The notes under the pieces are model-generated. The model saw nothing but the letters and a program-made list of their open reading frames with translations. It made no database searches and was not told the origin of the DNA. Positions 13,344 through 20,859 of a stretch of DNA of 64,000 bases are shown here, one piece after another. The stretch's first letter is position 1. Every line of letters starts with the position of its first letter. The stretch is from Janibacter endophyticus (GTDB lineage: Bacteria; Actinomycetota; Actinomycetes; Actinomycetales; Dermatophilaceae), in NCBI RefSeq assembly GCF_016888335.1, contig NZ_JAFEJG010000004.1, positions 1,302,001-1,366,000 on the forward strand, written 5' to 3'. The position numbers and the translations under genes are program-made.

Positions 13344-13464
13344 GTCCCTGCCTCTCTCGCCGGTCGGCCCCGCCGACCCGGCTGTGTCGGTCCCGCCATC
13401 GAACCACCCGGTGGCAAGCCAGCACATCCACCCCCGGGCTGAGCGCGCGTCCCCCCCCTCCGCC

Positions 13465-13490
13465 CGAAGGGGGAGGCGCTCACCCCTTCG
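13465..13490. repeat. Inverted CGAAGGGG / CCCCTTCG pair
   Basis: CGAAGGGG (13465-13472) and CCCCTTCG (13483-13490) are perfect inverted octamers 10 bp apart in the divergent intergenic region. A TAGACT -10 box for the plus-strand gene follows at 13494-13499. The pair may form a hairpin or act as a two-sided protein site. Confidence 0.55.
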
Positions 13491-13508
13491 CCCTAGACTC
13501 GGCCCACC

Positions 13509-14855
13509 ATGTCGCCCTGGCTCATGCTCCTCATCGGTGTCCTCCTCACGCTCGGTACCGCCCTCGTCGTCGCCGCCGAGTTCTCCCTCGTCGCCCTGGA
13601 CCGCCCCGCGGTGCAGCGCGCCGTCGACTCCGGCGACACCAAGGCCGAGCCCGTCCTGCACTCCCTGCGCCGGCTCTCCACGCTGCTCTCCGCGTGCCAG
13701 CTCGGCATCACGATCACGACCCTCTTCCTCGGCTTCCTCGCGAACCCGGCCATCGGCGCGCTGCTCAGCCCGGTCCTCGTCGACGTCGGCATGGGTGAGC
13801 AGGCCGCCACCCGGACCGCGAGCGTCCTCGCCATGGTCATCGCCACCGTCTTCTCGATGATCGTCGGCGAGATGGTGCCCAAGACCCTCGCCGTGTCGGT
13901 GCCGCTCGCCACGGCCAAGCTCGTCGCCACCCCGATGCGGATCATCACCGTCCTCATGCGCCCGCTCATCGCCGTGTCCAACGGCTCGGCCAACTGGATC
14001 CTGCGCCGGATGGGCATCGAGCCGCAGGAGGAGCTCTCCGCCGCCCGCAGCCCCGCCGAGCTCGCCTCGCTCGTGCGCACCTCCGTCGAGGCCGGCACGA
14101 TCGACTCCGGCACGGCCCGGCTCGTCACGCGCTCGCTCGGCTTCGGCGAGCAGACCGCCACCGACGTCATGACCCCCCGCAACCGGGCCACCTCGATCGA
14201 CCGGACCGCGAGCGCCGAGGAGCTCATCGACCTCGCCCGCGCCACGGGGCACAGCCGTTTCCCCGTCACCGGCGACGACTGGGACGACATCGACGGCGTC
14301 GTGCACGTCAAGAAGGCCATCGCCGTCCCGCACGAGAAGCGCGCCCAGGTGCCCGTCTCCGCGCTCATGGTCGCGCCCGTCATGGTCCCCGAGACCCTGC
14401 GGCTCGACCCGCTCCTGCTCCAGCTGCGCGACGCCGGGCTGCAGTTCGGCGTCGTCGTCGACGAGTACGGCGGCACCGCCGGAGTCGTCACCCTCGAGGA
14501 CCTCGTCGAGGAGATCGTCGGCGAGGTGAGCGACGAGCACGACCGCAGCCAGACCACCGGCCGCCAGCTGCCCGACGGCTCCTGGACCGTCCCCGGCCTC
14601 TGGCGCCCCGACGAGATCCGCGAGCGGCTCGATGTCGAGATCCCCGACGGACCCGCCTACGAGACCGTCGGCGGCTGGATCATGCACGAGCTCGGCCGGG
14701 TCCCCGCGGTCGGCGACGCCACCGACATCGACGGCTGGCACGTCACCGTCATCGACATGGAAGGCCGACGGGTGGACCGGCTCAGGTTCGCCCCTTCGCC
14801 CACGGCCGAGGCGACGGCCCACCCCCTTCGGGCTGAGGGAGGTGAGGACCGGTGA
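13509..14855 (+). CDS. CNNM/CorC-like membrane protein with CBS pair (hemolysin family)
   Basis: A 448-residue protein with a DUF21/CNNM transmembrane domain (about residues 1-185, with SACQLGITITTLFLGFLA and SMIVGEMVPKTLAVS). A CBS pair follows (about 200-330, TDVMTPRNRATSID then VVDEYGGTAGVVTLEDLVEEIVGEV), then a C-terminal CorC_HlyC domain (about 345-430). CNNM relatives move or sense Mg2+; the hemolysin name is historical. The ATG lies 9 nt after TAGACT, so the leader is almost absent. It is coupled by GTGA to a shorter paralogue. Confidence 0.9.
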   Translation: MSPWLMLLIGVLLTLGTALVVAAEFSLVALDRPAVQRAVDSGDTKAEPVLHSLRRLSTLLSACQLGITITTLFLGFLANPAIGALLSPVLVDVGMGEQAATRTASVLAMVIATVFSMIVGEMVPKTLAVSVPLATAKLVATPMRIITVLMRPLIAVSNGSANWILRRMGIEPQEELSAARSPAELASLVRTSVEAGTIDSGTARLVTRSLGFGEQTATDVMTPRNRATSIDRTASAEELIDLARATGHSRFPVTGDDWDDIDGVVHVKKAIAVPHEKRAQVPVSALMVAPVMVPETLRLDPLLLQLRDAGLQFGVVVDEYGGTAGVVTLEDLVEEIVGEVSDEHDRSQTTGRQLPDGSWTVPGLWRPDEIRERLDVEIPDGPAYETVGGWIMHELGRVPAVGDATDIDGWHVTVIDMEGRRVDRLRFAPSPTAEATAHPLRAEGGEDR

Positions 14856-15886
14856 GCCTCTCGACGATCCTCATCACCGTCCTGCTCCTCCTGCTCAACG
14901 CCTTCTTCGTCGGCGCGGAGTTCGCCGCGATGGCCGCGCGGCGCAGCCAGCTCGAGCCGCTCGCCGAGGCCGGGGACAAGCGGGCCGCGCTCGCCGTCGA
15001 CGCGCTGCAGCACACCGGCGTCCTGCTCGCCACGTGCCAGCTCGGCATCACCGTCTGCTCCGTGCTCCTCGGTGCGATCTCCGAGGCGGCGCTCCACCAC
15101 GCGCTGCACCCTGTGATGGAGCGGATCGGCGTGCCTGACACGCTCACCGACGCCACCTCGCTCGTGCTCGCGATCCTCATCGTCGTCTACCTGCACGTCG
15201 TCATCGGCGAGATGGTGCCCAAGAACATCTCGATCGCCAGCCCCGAGAAGTCCGCCCGCTGGCTCGTCCCGCCGCTCGTCATGGTCATGCGCCTCACCAA
15301 GCCGGTCATCGCCGTCATGGACTGGGTGAGCAAGGCCGTCGTGCGGGCCATGGGCATCGAGCCCCGCGACGAGCTCGCGAGCGCCTTCACCGTCGAGGAG
15401 GTCTCGCACATCGTCGAGGAGTCTCACCGCGAGGGGCTCGTCGAGACCGAGAAGTACGGCCTCGTCGGTGCCGCGCTGGAGTTCTCCGACAAGGACGCCG
15501 CCGACGTCGGCATCCCCGTGGCCGAGCTCGTCACCGTGCCCGTCGACGCCACCCCCGACCACATCGAGCGGCTCGTCGCCAAGCACGGCTTCTCGCGGTA
15601 CCCGACCGTCGACGCCGCGGGCGAGCTCACCGGCTACCTGCACCTCAAGGACGTGCTCTACGCCGAGGGGGAGGAGCGGAAGGAGCCCGTGCCGAGCAAG
15701 CGCATCCGCCGCCTCGCCACCGTCCGCCGCGACGACGAGGTCGAGGACGTGCTCGCGACGATGCAGCAGACCGGCGCCCACGTCGCCCGCGCCATCGACG
15801 AGGACGGCGCGATCGTCGGTGTCGTCTTCCTCGAGGACGTCATCGAGGAGCTCGTCGGCGAGGTCAGCGACTCCACCCAGCGCTGA
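14852..15886 (+). CDS. CNNM-like membrane protein with CBS pair, short paralogue
   Basis: A 344-residue paralogue of the upstream gene: DUF21 domain with LLNAFFVGAEFAAMAARRSQ, TCQLGITVCSVLLGAI and VIGEMVPKNISIASPE, then a CBS pair (VPVDATPDHIERLV to VGVVFLEDVIEELVGEV). It ends right after the second CBS domain and lacks the CorC_HlyC domain of its neighbour. Such long plus short pairs are typical of actinobacteria and may form heteromers. The GTG start overlaps the previous stop (GTGA). Confidence 0.9.
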   Translation: MSLSTILITVLLLLLNAFFVGAEFAAMAARRSQLEPLAEAGDKRAALAVDALQHTGVLLATCQLGITVCSVLLGAISEAALHHALHPVMERIGVPDTLTDATSLVLAILIVVYLHVVIGEMVPKNISIASPEKSARWLVPPLVMVMRLTKPVIAVMDWVSKAVVRAMGIEPRDELASAFTVEEVSHIVEESHREGLVETEKYGLVGAALEFSDKDAADVGIPVAELVTVPVDATPDHIERLVAKHGFSRYPTVDAAGELTGYLHLKDVLYAEGEERKEPVPSKRIRRLATVRRDDEVEDVLATMQQTGAHVARAIDEDGAIVGVVFLEDVIEELVGEVSDSTQR

Positions 15887-15895
15887 CCCCCCTCC

Positions 15896-16010
15896 AACTT
15901 TGCCCGGGTAGTTGTGAACTTTGCCCGGGCAGTTGTGGGCGAGGGCCAACTTTGCCCGGGCAGTTGTGAACTTTGCCCGGGCAGTTGTGAACTTTGCCCG
16001 GGCAGTTGTG
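15896..16010. repeat. Five copies of a 21-bp repeat
   Basis: Copies at 15896-15916, 15917-15937, 15948-15968, 15969-15989 and 15990-16010 share the core TTTGCCCGGGCAGTTGTG. The first has TAGTTGTG instead of CAGTTGTG. They are mostly head to tail with no spacer; only a 10-bp gap (GGCGAGGGCC) splits the array. Each unit is partly palindromic (CAAC, TGCCCGGGCA, GTTG). The array ends one base before the stop of the minus-strand gene at 16012, and the same repeat reappears on its other side. Confidence 0.92.
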
Positions 16011-16011
16011 G

Positions 16012-16941
16012 TCAGGCGGCAACCTCCGCGATGGCTTCCTCGATCCGCCGGCTGATCTCGGACGGGTCGTCCAGGTCGGACCACTTGATGCGGACGAACG
16101 ACCAGCCGAGTGAGCGGATGTCAGCCTCTCGTTGCTCCTGGGCGGCACGGACCGCCTCCTCGTCGTCGCCGTCGTACTTGATCTCTCCGTCGAACTCGAT
16201 CGCGACGGGATGGTCGACGAGGCAGAAGTCGACCCGGAACCGCTTGCCCCTGACCTTGATCCACTTCTGCGTCTCGAACTCCCACCTCAGGCTGCGGAGC
16301 ACGATCGCCGTCAGCGTCTCGCCCGGCGACTCGTGCCGGTGGTCGAGGTCGAGGAAGGTGATCCTGGCCGCCGCGATGCCGTGGGCGCCGTGGAAGGTAT
16401 CGATCGCGCTGAAGATGTCCTCTCGGGTGCATCGGCCCGTATGCAGGGCGAAATCGCCGGCGACGAGGGCGGCCGCACGGCTGTTCGTCAAGGCAGTGCC
16501 CACCACCGCGTGCGGGATGTCCACGACGCGGGCGGAGCGCTCGAGCCCAGGGACCTCCACGGTCATGACCGGTAGGTCCGCCACTGTCTCTCGCACCCCC
16601 TGCCGCTTGCGACCGTGAGTCCCGTCGGATCGGACGAGGTCGACGGTGCTGAGGTCGGCTCGAGCGAGCGGGAGCCCGTGCAGGAGTGCGGCCGAGGCGC
16701 GGGCCGCCGCCACCTCCGGACCGTGCAGCTTCAACGCAGCAAGCGTCCGTAGGACGTGCAGCTCTTCGGCAGTGGAGGCCACTCGATCCGTGTACCACCC
16801 TCGGTCGAGGCGGATGATGAGCCCGCGGCGTAGGAGGATCCTGAGGTCGATGTCGGAGACCCCCCATTCGCGTGCCTGACGACGGCTGAAGAACGGCAGG
16901 CTGCCGATGGTTGTGAGGTCGATCCGGAGCTGAGGCTTCAT
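16012..16941 (-). CDS. AbiEi-like winged-helix plus endonuclease-fold protein
   Basis: A 309-residue protein of unknown function. The N-terminus (about 12-60: LPFFSRRQAREWGVSD, RRGLIIRLDRGWYTD) looks like the AbiEi-type winged helix. The middle resembles the AbiEi linker. The C-terminus is a DUF559/Vsr-like nuclease fold: RFRVDFCLVDHPVAIEFDGEIKY with D-x(n)-E-x-D-x-E, EQREADIRSLGWSFVRIKWSDL, and a final helix. The catalytic-type residues look intact. Direct arrays of the same 21-bp repeat lie on both sides (15896-16010 and 17024-17065). No toxin gene is adjacent. It is related in design, but only weakly in sequence, to the gene at 4888. Confidence 0.75.
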   Translation of the reverse strand: MKPQLRIDLTTIGSLPFFSRRQAREWGVSDIDLRILLRRGLIIRLDRGWYTDRVASTAEELHVLRTLAALKLHGPEVAAARASAALLHGLPLARADLSTVDLVRSDGTHGRKRQGVRETVADLPVMTVEVPGLERSARVVDIPHAVVGTALTNSRAAALVAGDFALHTGRCTREDIFSAIDTFHGAHGIAAARITFLDLDHRHESPGETLTAIVLRSLRWEFETQKWIKVRGKRFRVDFCLVDHPVAIEFDGEIKYDGDDEEAVRAAQEQREADIRSLGWSFVRIKWSDLDDPSEISRRIEEAIAEVAA

Positions 16942-17023
16942 GTCCTCAGGGTGGCGGGGTCGGGGCGAGGGCGCCGAGGGTTATCCACAGGGCTGGCTGG
17001 TGCTCCCTGGGCTGCGCGATCTC

Positions 17024-17065
17024 AACTTTGCCCGGGTAGTTGTGAAGTTTGCCCGGGTAGTTGTG
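17024..17065. repeat. Two more copies of the 21-bp repeat
   Basis: Copies at 17024-17044 and 17045-17065 (TTTGCCCGGGTAGTTGTG core, second unit starting AAG instead of AAC) are in the same orientation as the five copies at 15896-16010. They lie upstream of the AbiEi-like gene. A consensus DnaA box TTATCCACA is at 16981-16989. Confidence 0.9.
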
Positions 17066-17174
17066 GAGAAGGGGGGCGGCGTGCGGTAGCGGCGACAGGT
17101 AGGGCACCAAGCGCCCACCAGGTCACCCGGCGTGGGAGCATGTGCTGCCTCGATGCCGGACGAAGGGATCTGAC

Positions 17175-18743
17175 GTGAGCAGCGACGAGCTGACAGGAGC
17201 CTCGGAGAAGAAGGGCTTCAGCACCCGCAAGGCCTTCATCTTCGCCGCCATCGGGTCGGCGGTCGGCCTGGGCAACATCTGGCGCTTCCCCTACGTCGCG
17301 TACGAAGGGGGTGGCGGCGCCTTCGTCATCCCGTACCTCGTCGCGCTGCTCTTCGCCGGCATCCCGCTGCTCTTCCTCGACTACGCGATGGGGCACCGCT
17401 ACCGCGGCTCCGCGCCGCTGGCCTTCCGCCGGGTGTCGCGCTACGGCGAGTGGTTCGGGTGGTGGCAGGTGCTCATCACCGTCGTCATCGGCATCTACTA
17501 CCCGGCGATCATCGCCTGGGCGATCCGGTACACCGGCTTCTCGATCGACAAGGCCTGGGGTGACGACCCGGAGAAGTTCCTCTTCGGCAGCTTCCTCCAG
17601 GCCGCCAAGACGCCCGGCCCGACCTTCGACGTCGTCCCCGGCGTGCTCGTCCCGATGATCATCGTCTGGACGATCACGCTCGGCGTGCTCGCGATGGGCG
17701 TCCAGGGCGGCATCGGTCGCACCGCGGTCATCTTCATCCCGGTCCTCGTCATCGCCTTCGGCGCTCTCGTCGTCGTCGCGCTGACGCTGCCGGGCGCCAC
17801 GACCGGTCTCAACGCCCTCTTCACCCCCGAGTGGGGCGCGCTCGGTGATCCCAGCGTGTGGGTCAGCGCGTTCGGCCAGATCTTCTTCAGCCTGTCCGTG
17901 GGCTTCGGCATCATGATCACGTACGCGAGCTATGTCGGCCGCAAGACCGACCTCACCGGCTCCGGCTCGGTCGTCGCGTTCTCCAACTCGGGCTTCGAGC
18001 TGTTCGCCGGCATCGGTGTCTTCGCCGTCCTCGGCTTCCTCGCGACGAACACCGGCCAGCCGGTCGGCGAGGTCGTGGCCGACGGTATCGGCCTGGCCTT
18101 CGTCGCCTTCCCGGCGATCCTCAACGAGGCGCCCGCCGGCGTCCTGCTCGGGCTCCTGTTCTTCGGGTCCCTCGTCGTGGCCGGACTCACCTCGCTCATC
18201 TCCGTCGTCGAGGTCGGCATCAGCGCGATCAGGGACAAGACGGGCGTCGGGCGCGTGGCCGGCACGATGATCCTCGGCCTGCCGATGGCGGTCGTCAGCT
18301 GCGTGCTCCTCGGCACCACCGGTGGGGTCTTCGTGCTCGACACGATGGACAACTTCATCAACAGCTTCGGCATCCTCTTCGTCGCCGCCCTGTCGATGCT
18401 CGCGCTGGCCTGGGTGTGGAAGCGGCTGCCGGGCCTCGCCGAGCACGTCAACGCCCACAGCTCGATCAAGCTGCTCGGCTGGTGGCGCTGGCTCGTCGCG
18501 CTCGTCGTCCCCGCGGTGCTGCTCGTCATGCTCGTCCTCGAGCTGCGCAAGAACCTCGCCGAGCCCTACGAGGGCTACCCGGCGGAGCTGCTCGGCGTCT
18601 TCGGCTGGGGCATCGTCATCGCGATCCCGTTCCTCGCGATGCTGCTCTCGCTGCTGCCGTGGCAGCGCGGGGTCGACCTCGAGGACCCGGGCTCTGACCA
18701 GCTCGACCATGCCGACCGCACCGACGAAGGGAGCCTGCGATGA
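17175..18743 (+). CDS. metP: Sodium-dependent methionine/alanine importer, NSS family (MetP-like)
   Basis: A 522-residue secondary transporter of the neurotransmitter:sodium symporter family. The first helix has AAIGSAVGLGNIWRFPYVAYEGGGGAF, the Na+ and substrate-binding signature. About 11-12 hydrophobic segments follow (YYPAIIAWAIRY, SVGFGIMITYASYV, LLGLLFFGSLVVAGLTSLIS and others). I chose the GTG at 17175 because GAAGGGA lies 6-7 nt upstream; the ATG at 17142 has no such signal. It overlaps by ATGA with a MetS-type small subunit. That pairing, known from Corynebacterium glutamicum MetPS, points to methionine or alanine uptake. Confidence 0.9.
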   Translation: MSSDELTGASEKKGFSTRKAFIFAAIGSAVGLGNIWRFPYVAYEGGGGAFVIPYLVALLFAGIPLLFLDYAMGHRYRGSAPLAFRRVSRYGEWFGWWQVLITVVIGIYYPAIIAWAIRYTGFSIDKAWGDDPEKFLFGSFLQAAKTPGPTFDVVPGVLVPMIIVWTITLGVLAMGVQGGIGRTAVIFIPVLVIAFGALVVVALTLPGATTGLNALFTPEWGALGDPSVWVSAFGQIFFSLSVGFGIMITYASYVGRKTDLTGSGSVVAFSNSGFELFAGIGVFAVLGFLATNTGQPVGEVVADGIGLAFVAFPAILNEAPAGVLLGLLFFGSLVVAGLTSLISVVEVGISAIRDKTGVGRVAGTMILGLPMAVVSCVLLGTTGGVFVLDTMDNFINSFGILFVAALSMLALAWVWKRLPGLAEHVNAHSSIKLLGWWRWLVALVVPAVLLVMLVLELRKNLAEPYEGYPAELLGVFGWGIVIAIPFLAMLLSLLPWQRGVDLEDPGSDQLDHADRTDEGSLR

Positions 18744-18892
18744 CCGCCACCGCCATCGTCATGATGCTCGTCATGATGCTCGCCATCTGGGGCGGGCTCG
18801 TGGCGGCGATCATCTGGCTCGTCCGCAACGACCGCTCGACCGCCGGCAACCAGGCCGAGGGCGCCACGGGCCGCTACAGCCGCGACCTCTGA
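18740..18892 (+). CDS. metS: MetS-like small subunit of NSS importer
   Basis: A 50-residue protein: MTATAIVMMLVMMLAIWGG, a single membrane helix continuing to about residue 27, then a polar tail RNDRSTAGNQ ending SRDL. Size, single helix and ATGA overlap with the transporter match the MetS small subunit. MetS is needed for activity of MetP in C. glutamicum. The stop is followed at once by CCCCTTCG. Confidence 0.9.
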   Translation: MTATAIVMMLVMMLAIWGGLVAAIIWLVRNDRSTAGNQAEGATGRYSRDL

Positions 18893-18918
18893 CCCCTTCG
18901 CCCCACCGCCCCCCTCTC

Positions 18919-18972
18919 GCACGAGCCAAGGCTCGTGCCCTGTGAATCGCACGAGCCTTGGCTCGTGCGATT
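18919..18972. repeat. Two CACGAGCC palindromic repeats in opposite orientation
   Basis: GCACGAGCCAAGGCTCGTGC (18919-18938) and its reverse-complement form GCACGAGCCTTGGCTCGTGC (18949-18968). The second copy extends to a 30-bp hairpin with GAATC and GATTC arms. The family recurs at 34471 and 46289. Lying after metS and before the tRNA gene, it may end the transporter transcript. Confidence 0.88.
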
Positions 18973-19026
18973 CCTGGGGCGGGCGCGCTCGGTGCTAACC
19001 TGCACCGGCGCCCTCAGCGGGCGCAC

Positions 19027-19099
19027 GCCTCCGTAGCTCAGGGGATAGAGCACTGGTTTCCGGTACCAGGGGCCGCAGGTTCGATTCCTGCCGGGGGCA
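19027..19099 (+). tRNA. tRNA-Arg (anticodon CCG)
   Basis: A 73-nt cloverleaf. The acceptor GCCTCCG pairs with CGGGGGC with one G-T pair; the D-arm is GCTC/GAGC. The anticodon stem CTGGT/ACCAG encloses loop TTCCGGT with anticodon CCG, which reads CGG. The T-arm is GCAGG-TTCGATT-CCTGC and the discriminator is A. CCA is not encoded (ACCG follows). It lies about 110 bp upstream of argS, the enzyme that charges it. Confidence 0.95.
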
Positions 19100-19108
19100 C
19101 CGATCGAC

Positions 19109-19140
19109 GGGGCACGGCCGACGACATCTGGCCGTGCCCC
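19109..19140 (+). terminator. Intrinsic terminator after tRNA-Arg
   Basis: GGGGCACGGCC (19109-19119) pairs with GGCCGTGCCCC (19130-19140) over a 10-nt loop, followed by TTCGTCG. It separates the tRNA from argS. Confidence 0.75.
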
Positions 19141-19198
19141 TTCGTCGTCCCCGGCCCCGCAGCCCGGACACCCGGACCGCGCACCCGCCCGCGGCTCC

Positions 19199-19204
19199 TA
19201 GACT
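19199..19204 (+). promoter_or_regulatory. -10 box of leaderless argS
   Basis: TAGACT is followed by exactly seven bases (TCGCCGG) and then the GTG start of argS. No Shine-Dalgarno is present. This spacing places the transcription start at or next to the start codon. Confidence 0.6.
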
Positions 19205-19211
19205 TCGCCGG

Positions 19212-20855
19212 GTGACCCCTGAAGAGCTCGCCACCGCGATCCGTCATGCCCTGACCGCTGCCGTCGACGCCGGAGACCTCGCCGTCGACGTCCCCGACGT
19301 CGTCCGCGTCGAGCGACCCCGGCAGAAGGGGCACGGCGACTGGTCGACGAACCTCGCCATGCAGCTGGCGAAGGGGGCCGGCCGGCCGCCCCGGGACGTC
19401 GCCGAGGTCATCGCGCGCCACCTCGGGGCCGCAGACGGCGTCGCCGACGTGGAGGTCGCCGGACCGGGCTTCCTCAACATCACCCTCGACGCCGCGAGCG
19501 CCGGCGAGCTGGCCCGCGCCATCGTCGAGGCGGGGCAGACCTACGGCCACGGCCAGAGCCAGGCGGGCCGCACGGTCAACCTCGAGTTCATCTCGGCCAA
19601 CCCGACGGGACCGCTCCACATCGGGCACACCCGCTGGGCCGCTCTCGGCGACGCGATGCGCCGCCTGCTCGACGCCACCGGCGCCGACGTCACGAGCGAG
19701 TACTACATCAACGACGCGGGCGCGCAGATGGACAAGTTCGCCGCGTCCGTCCTCGCCTCCCTGCGCGGCGAGCCGACCCCCGAGGGCGGCTACCCGGGCG
19801 CCTACATCGACGACCTCGCTGCGACGGTCCGCGCGCAGCGCCCGGACGCCGCCGACCTGCCTGACGAGCAGGCGATCCCGGTCGTCCGCGAGCTCGCCTA
19901 TGCCGCGCAGCTGCAGGACATCAAGGACACCCTCGAGGACTTCGGCGTCCACTTCGACGTGTGGTTCTCCGAGACGACCCTGCACGACGGGGGAGCGGTC
20001 GAGAGCGCCGTCGCGCGGCTGCGCGAGCAGGGCCACGTCTTCGACGACGGGGGCGCGGTCTGGCTGCGCACGACCGACTTCGGCGACGACAAGGACCGCG
20101 TCATGGTCCGCGCTGACGGCGTGCCCACCTACTTCGCCGCCGACGCCGCCTACTACCTGTCCAAGAAGGACCGCGGCTTCGACGAGAAGATCTACCTCCT
20201 CGGCGCCGACCACCACGGCTACATCAACCGGCTCAAGGCGATCGCGGCCTGCGCCGGCGACGACCCCGAGCACAACATCGAGATCAAGATCGGCCAGCTC
20301 GTCAACCTCGGCGGCGCCAAGCTCTCCAAGCGTGCCGGCAACATCATCGAGCTGCGCGACCTCGTCTCCTGGATCGGCACCGACGCCGTGCGCTACAACC
20401 TCGAGCGCTACCCGGCCGACAGCCCGCTGAGCCTCGACGGCGAGGAGCTGCGCAAGCAGACCAACGACAACCCGGTCTTCTACGTCCAGTACGCCCACGC
20501 CCGCACCGCCAACGTCTCCCGGCTCGCGGCCGAGGACGGCGTGCACCGCGAGGACGGATTCGACCCGAGCCTGCTCACCGACCCCACGGAGGCCGCGCTG
20601 CTCGCTACCCTCGGCGACCTGCCCCGCGTCGTCGCCCAGGCCGCCGAGCTCCTTGAGCCGCACCGGATCTCGCGCTACCTCGAGGACGTCGCGACGAAGT
20701 ACCACAAGTGGTACGACACCTGCCGCGTCCGCCCCCTTCGCGACGAAGAGGTCACCGACACCCACCGCACGCGCCTGTGGCTCAACGACGCCACCCGCCA
20801 GGTGCTCGCCAACGGCCTGACCCTCCTCGGCGTCTCGGCCCCCGACAGGATGTGA
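19212..20855 (+). CDS. argS: Arginyl-tRNA synthetase
   Basis: A 547-residue class I synthetase that attaches arginine to tRNA-Arg. It has the N-terminal Add-1 domain, then SANPTGPLHIGHTRWAALGD (the HIGH signature) at about residues 133-152, EYYINDAGAQMDKFA, and VYLLGADHHGYI-like LLGADHHGYINRLKA. LGGAKLSKRAGN stands in place of KMSKS. The C-terminal anticodon-binding helical domain contains FYVQYAHAR. The GTG start lies 7 nt after a TAGACT box, with no ribosome-binding site. It is first in a run matching Rv1292-Rv1312 and lies directly downstream of tRNA-Arg(CCG). Confidence 0.97.
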   Translation: MTPEELATAIRHALTAAVDAGDLAVDVPDVVRVERPRQKGHGDWSTNLAMQLAKGAGRPPRDVAEVIARHLGAADGVADVEVAGPGFLNITLDAASAGELARAIVEAGQTYGHGQSQAGRTVNLEFISANPTGPLHIGHTRWAALGDAMRRLLDATGADVTSEYYINDAGAQMDKFAASVLASLRGEPTPEGGYPGAYIDDLAATVRAQRPDAADLPDEQAIPVVRELAYAAQLQDIKDTLEDFGVHFDVWFSETTLHDGGAVESAVARLREQGHVFDDGGAVWLRTTDFGDDKDRVMVRADGVPTYFAADAAYYLSKKDRGFDEKIYLLGADHHGYINRLKAIAACAGDDPEHNIEIKIGQLVNLGGAKLSKRAGNIIELRDLVSWIGTDAVRYNLERYPADSPLSLDGEELRKQTNDNPVFYVQYAHARTANVSRLAAEDGVHREDGFDPSLLTDPTEAALLATLGDLPRVVAQAAELLEPHRISRYLEDVATKYHKWYDTCRVRPLRDEEVTDTHRTRLWLNDATRQVLANGLTLLGVSAPDRM

Positions 20856-20859
20856 GCTG

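Noticed and set aside
12372-14822. 816-residue frame extending the ABC ATPase upstream
   Set aside because: The extension is antisense to the CNNM gene at 13509. MTVQGRPLEV at 13343 is the natural N-terminus.
15896-16010. CRISPR array
   Set aside because: The 21-bp units are head to tail with no unique spacers and no cas genes are present.
18958-19215. 85-residue frame across tRNA-Arg
   Set aside because: It reads through the tRNA and its terminator; no coding signal.
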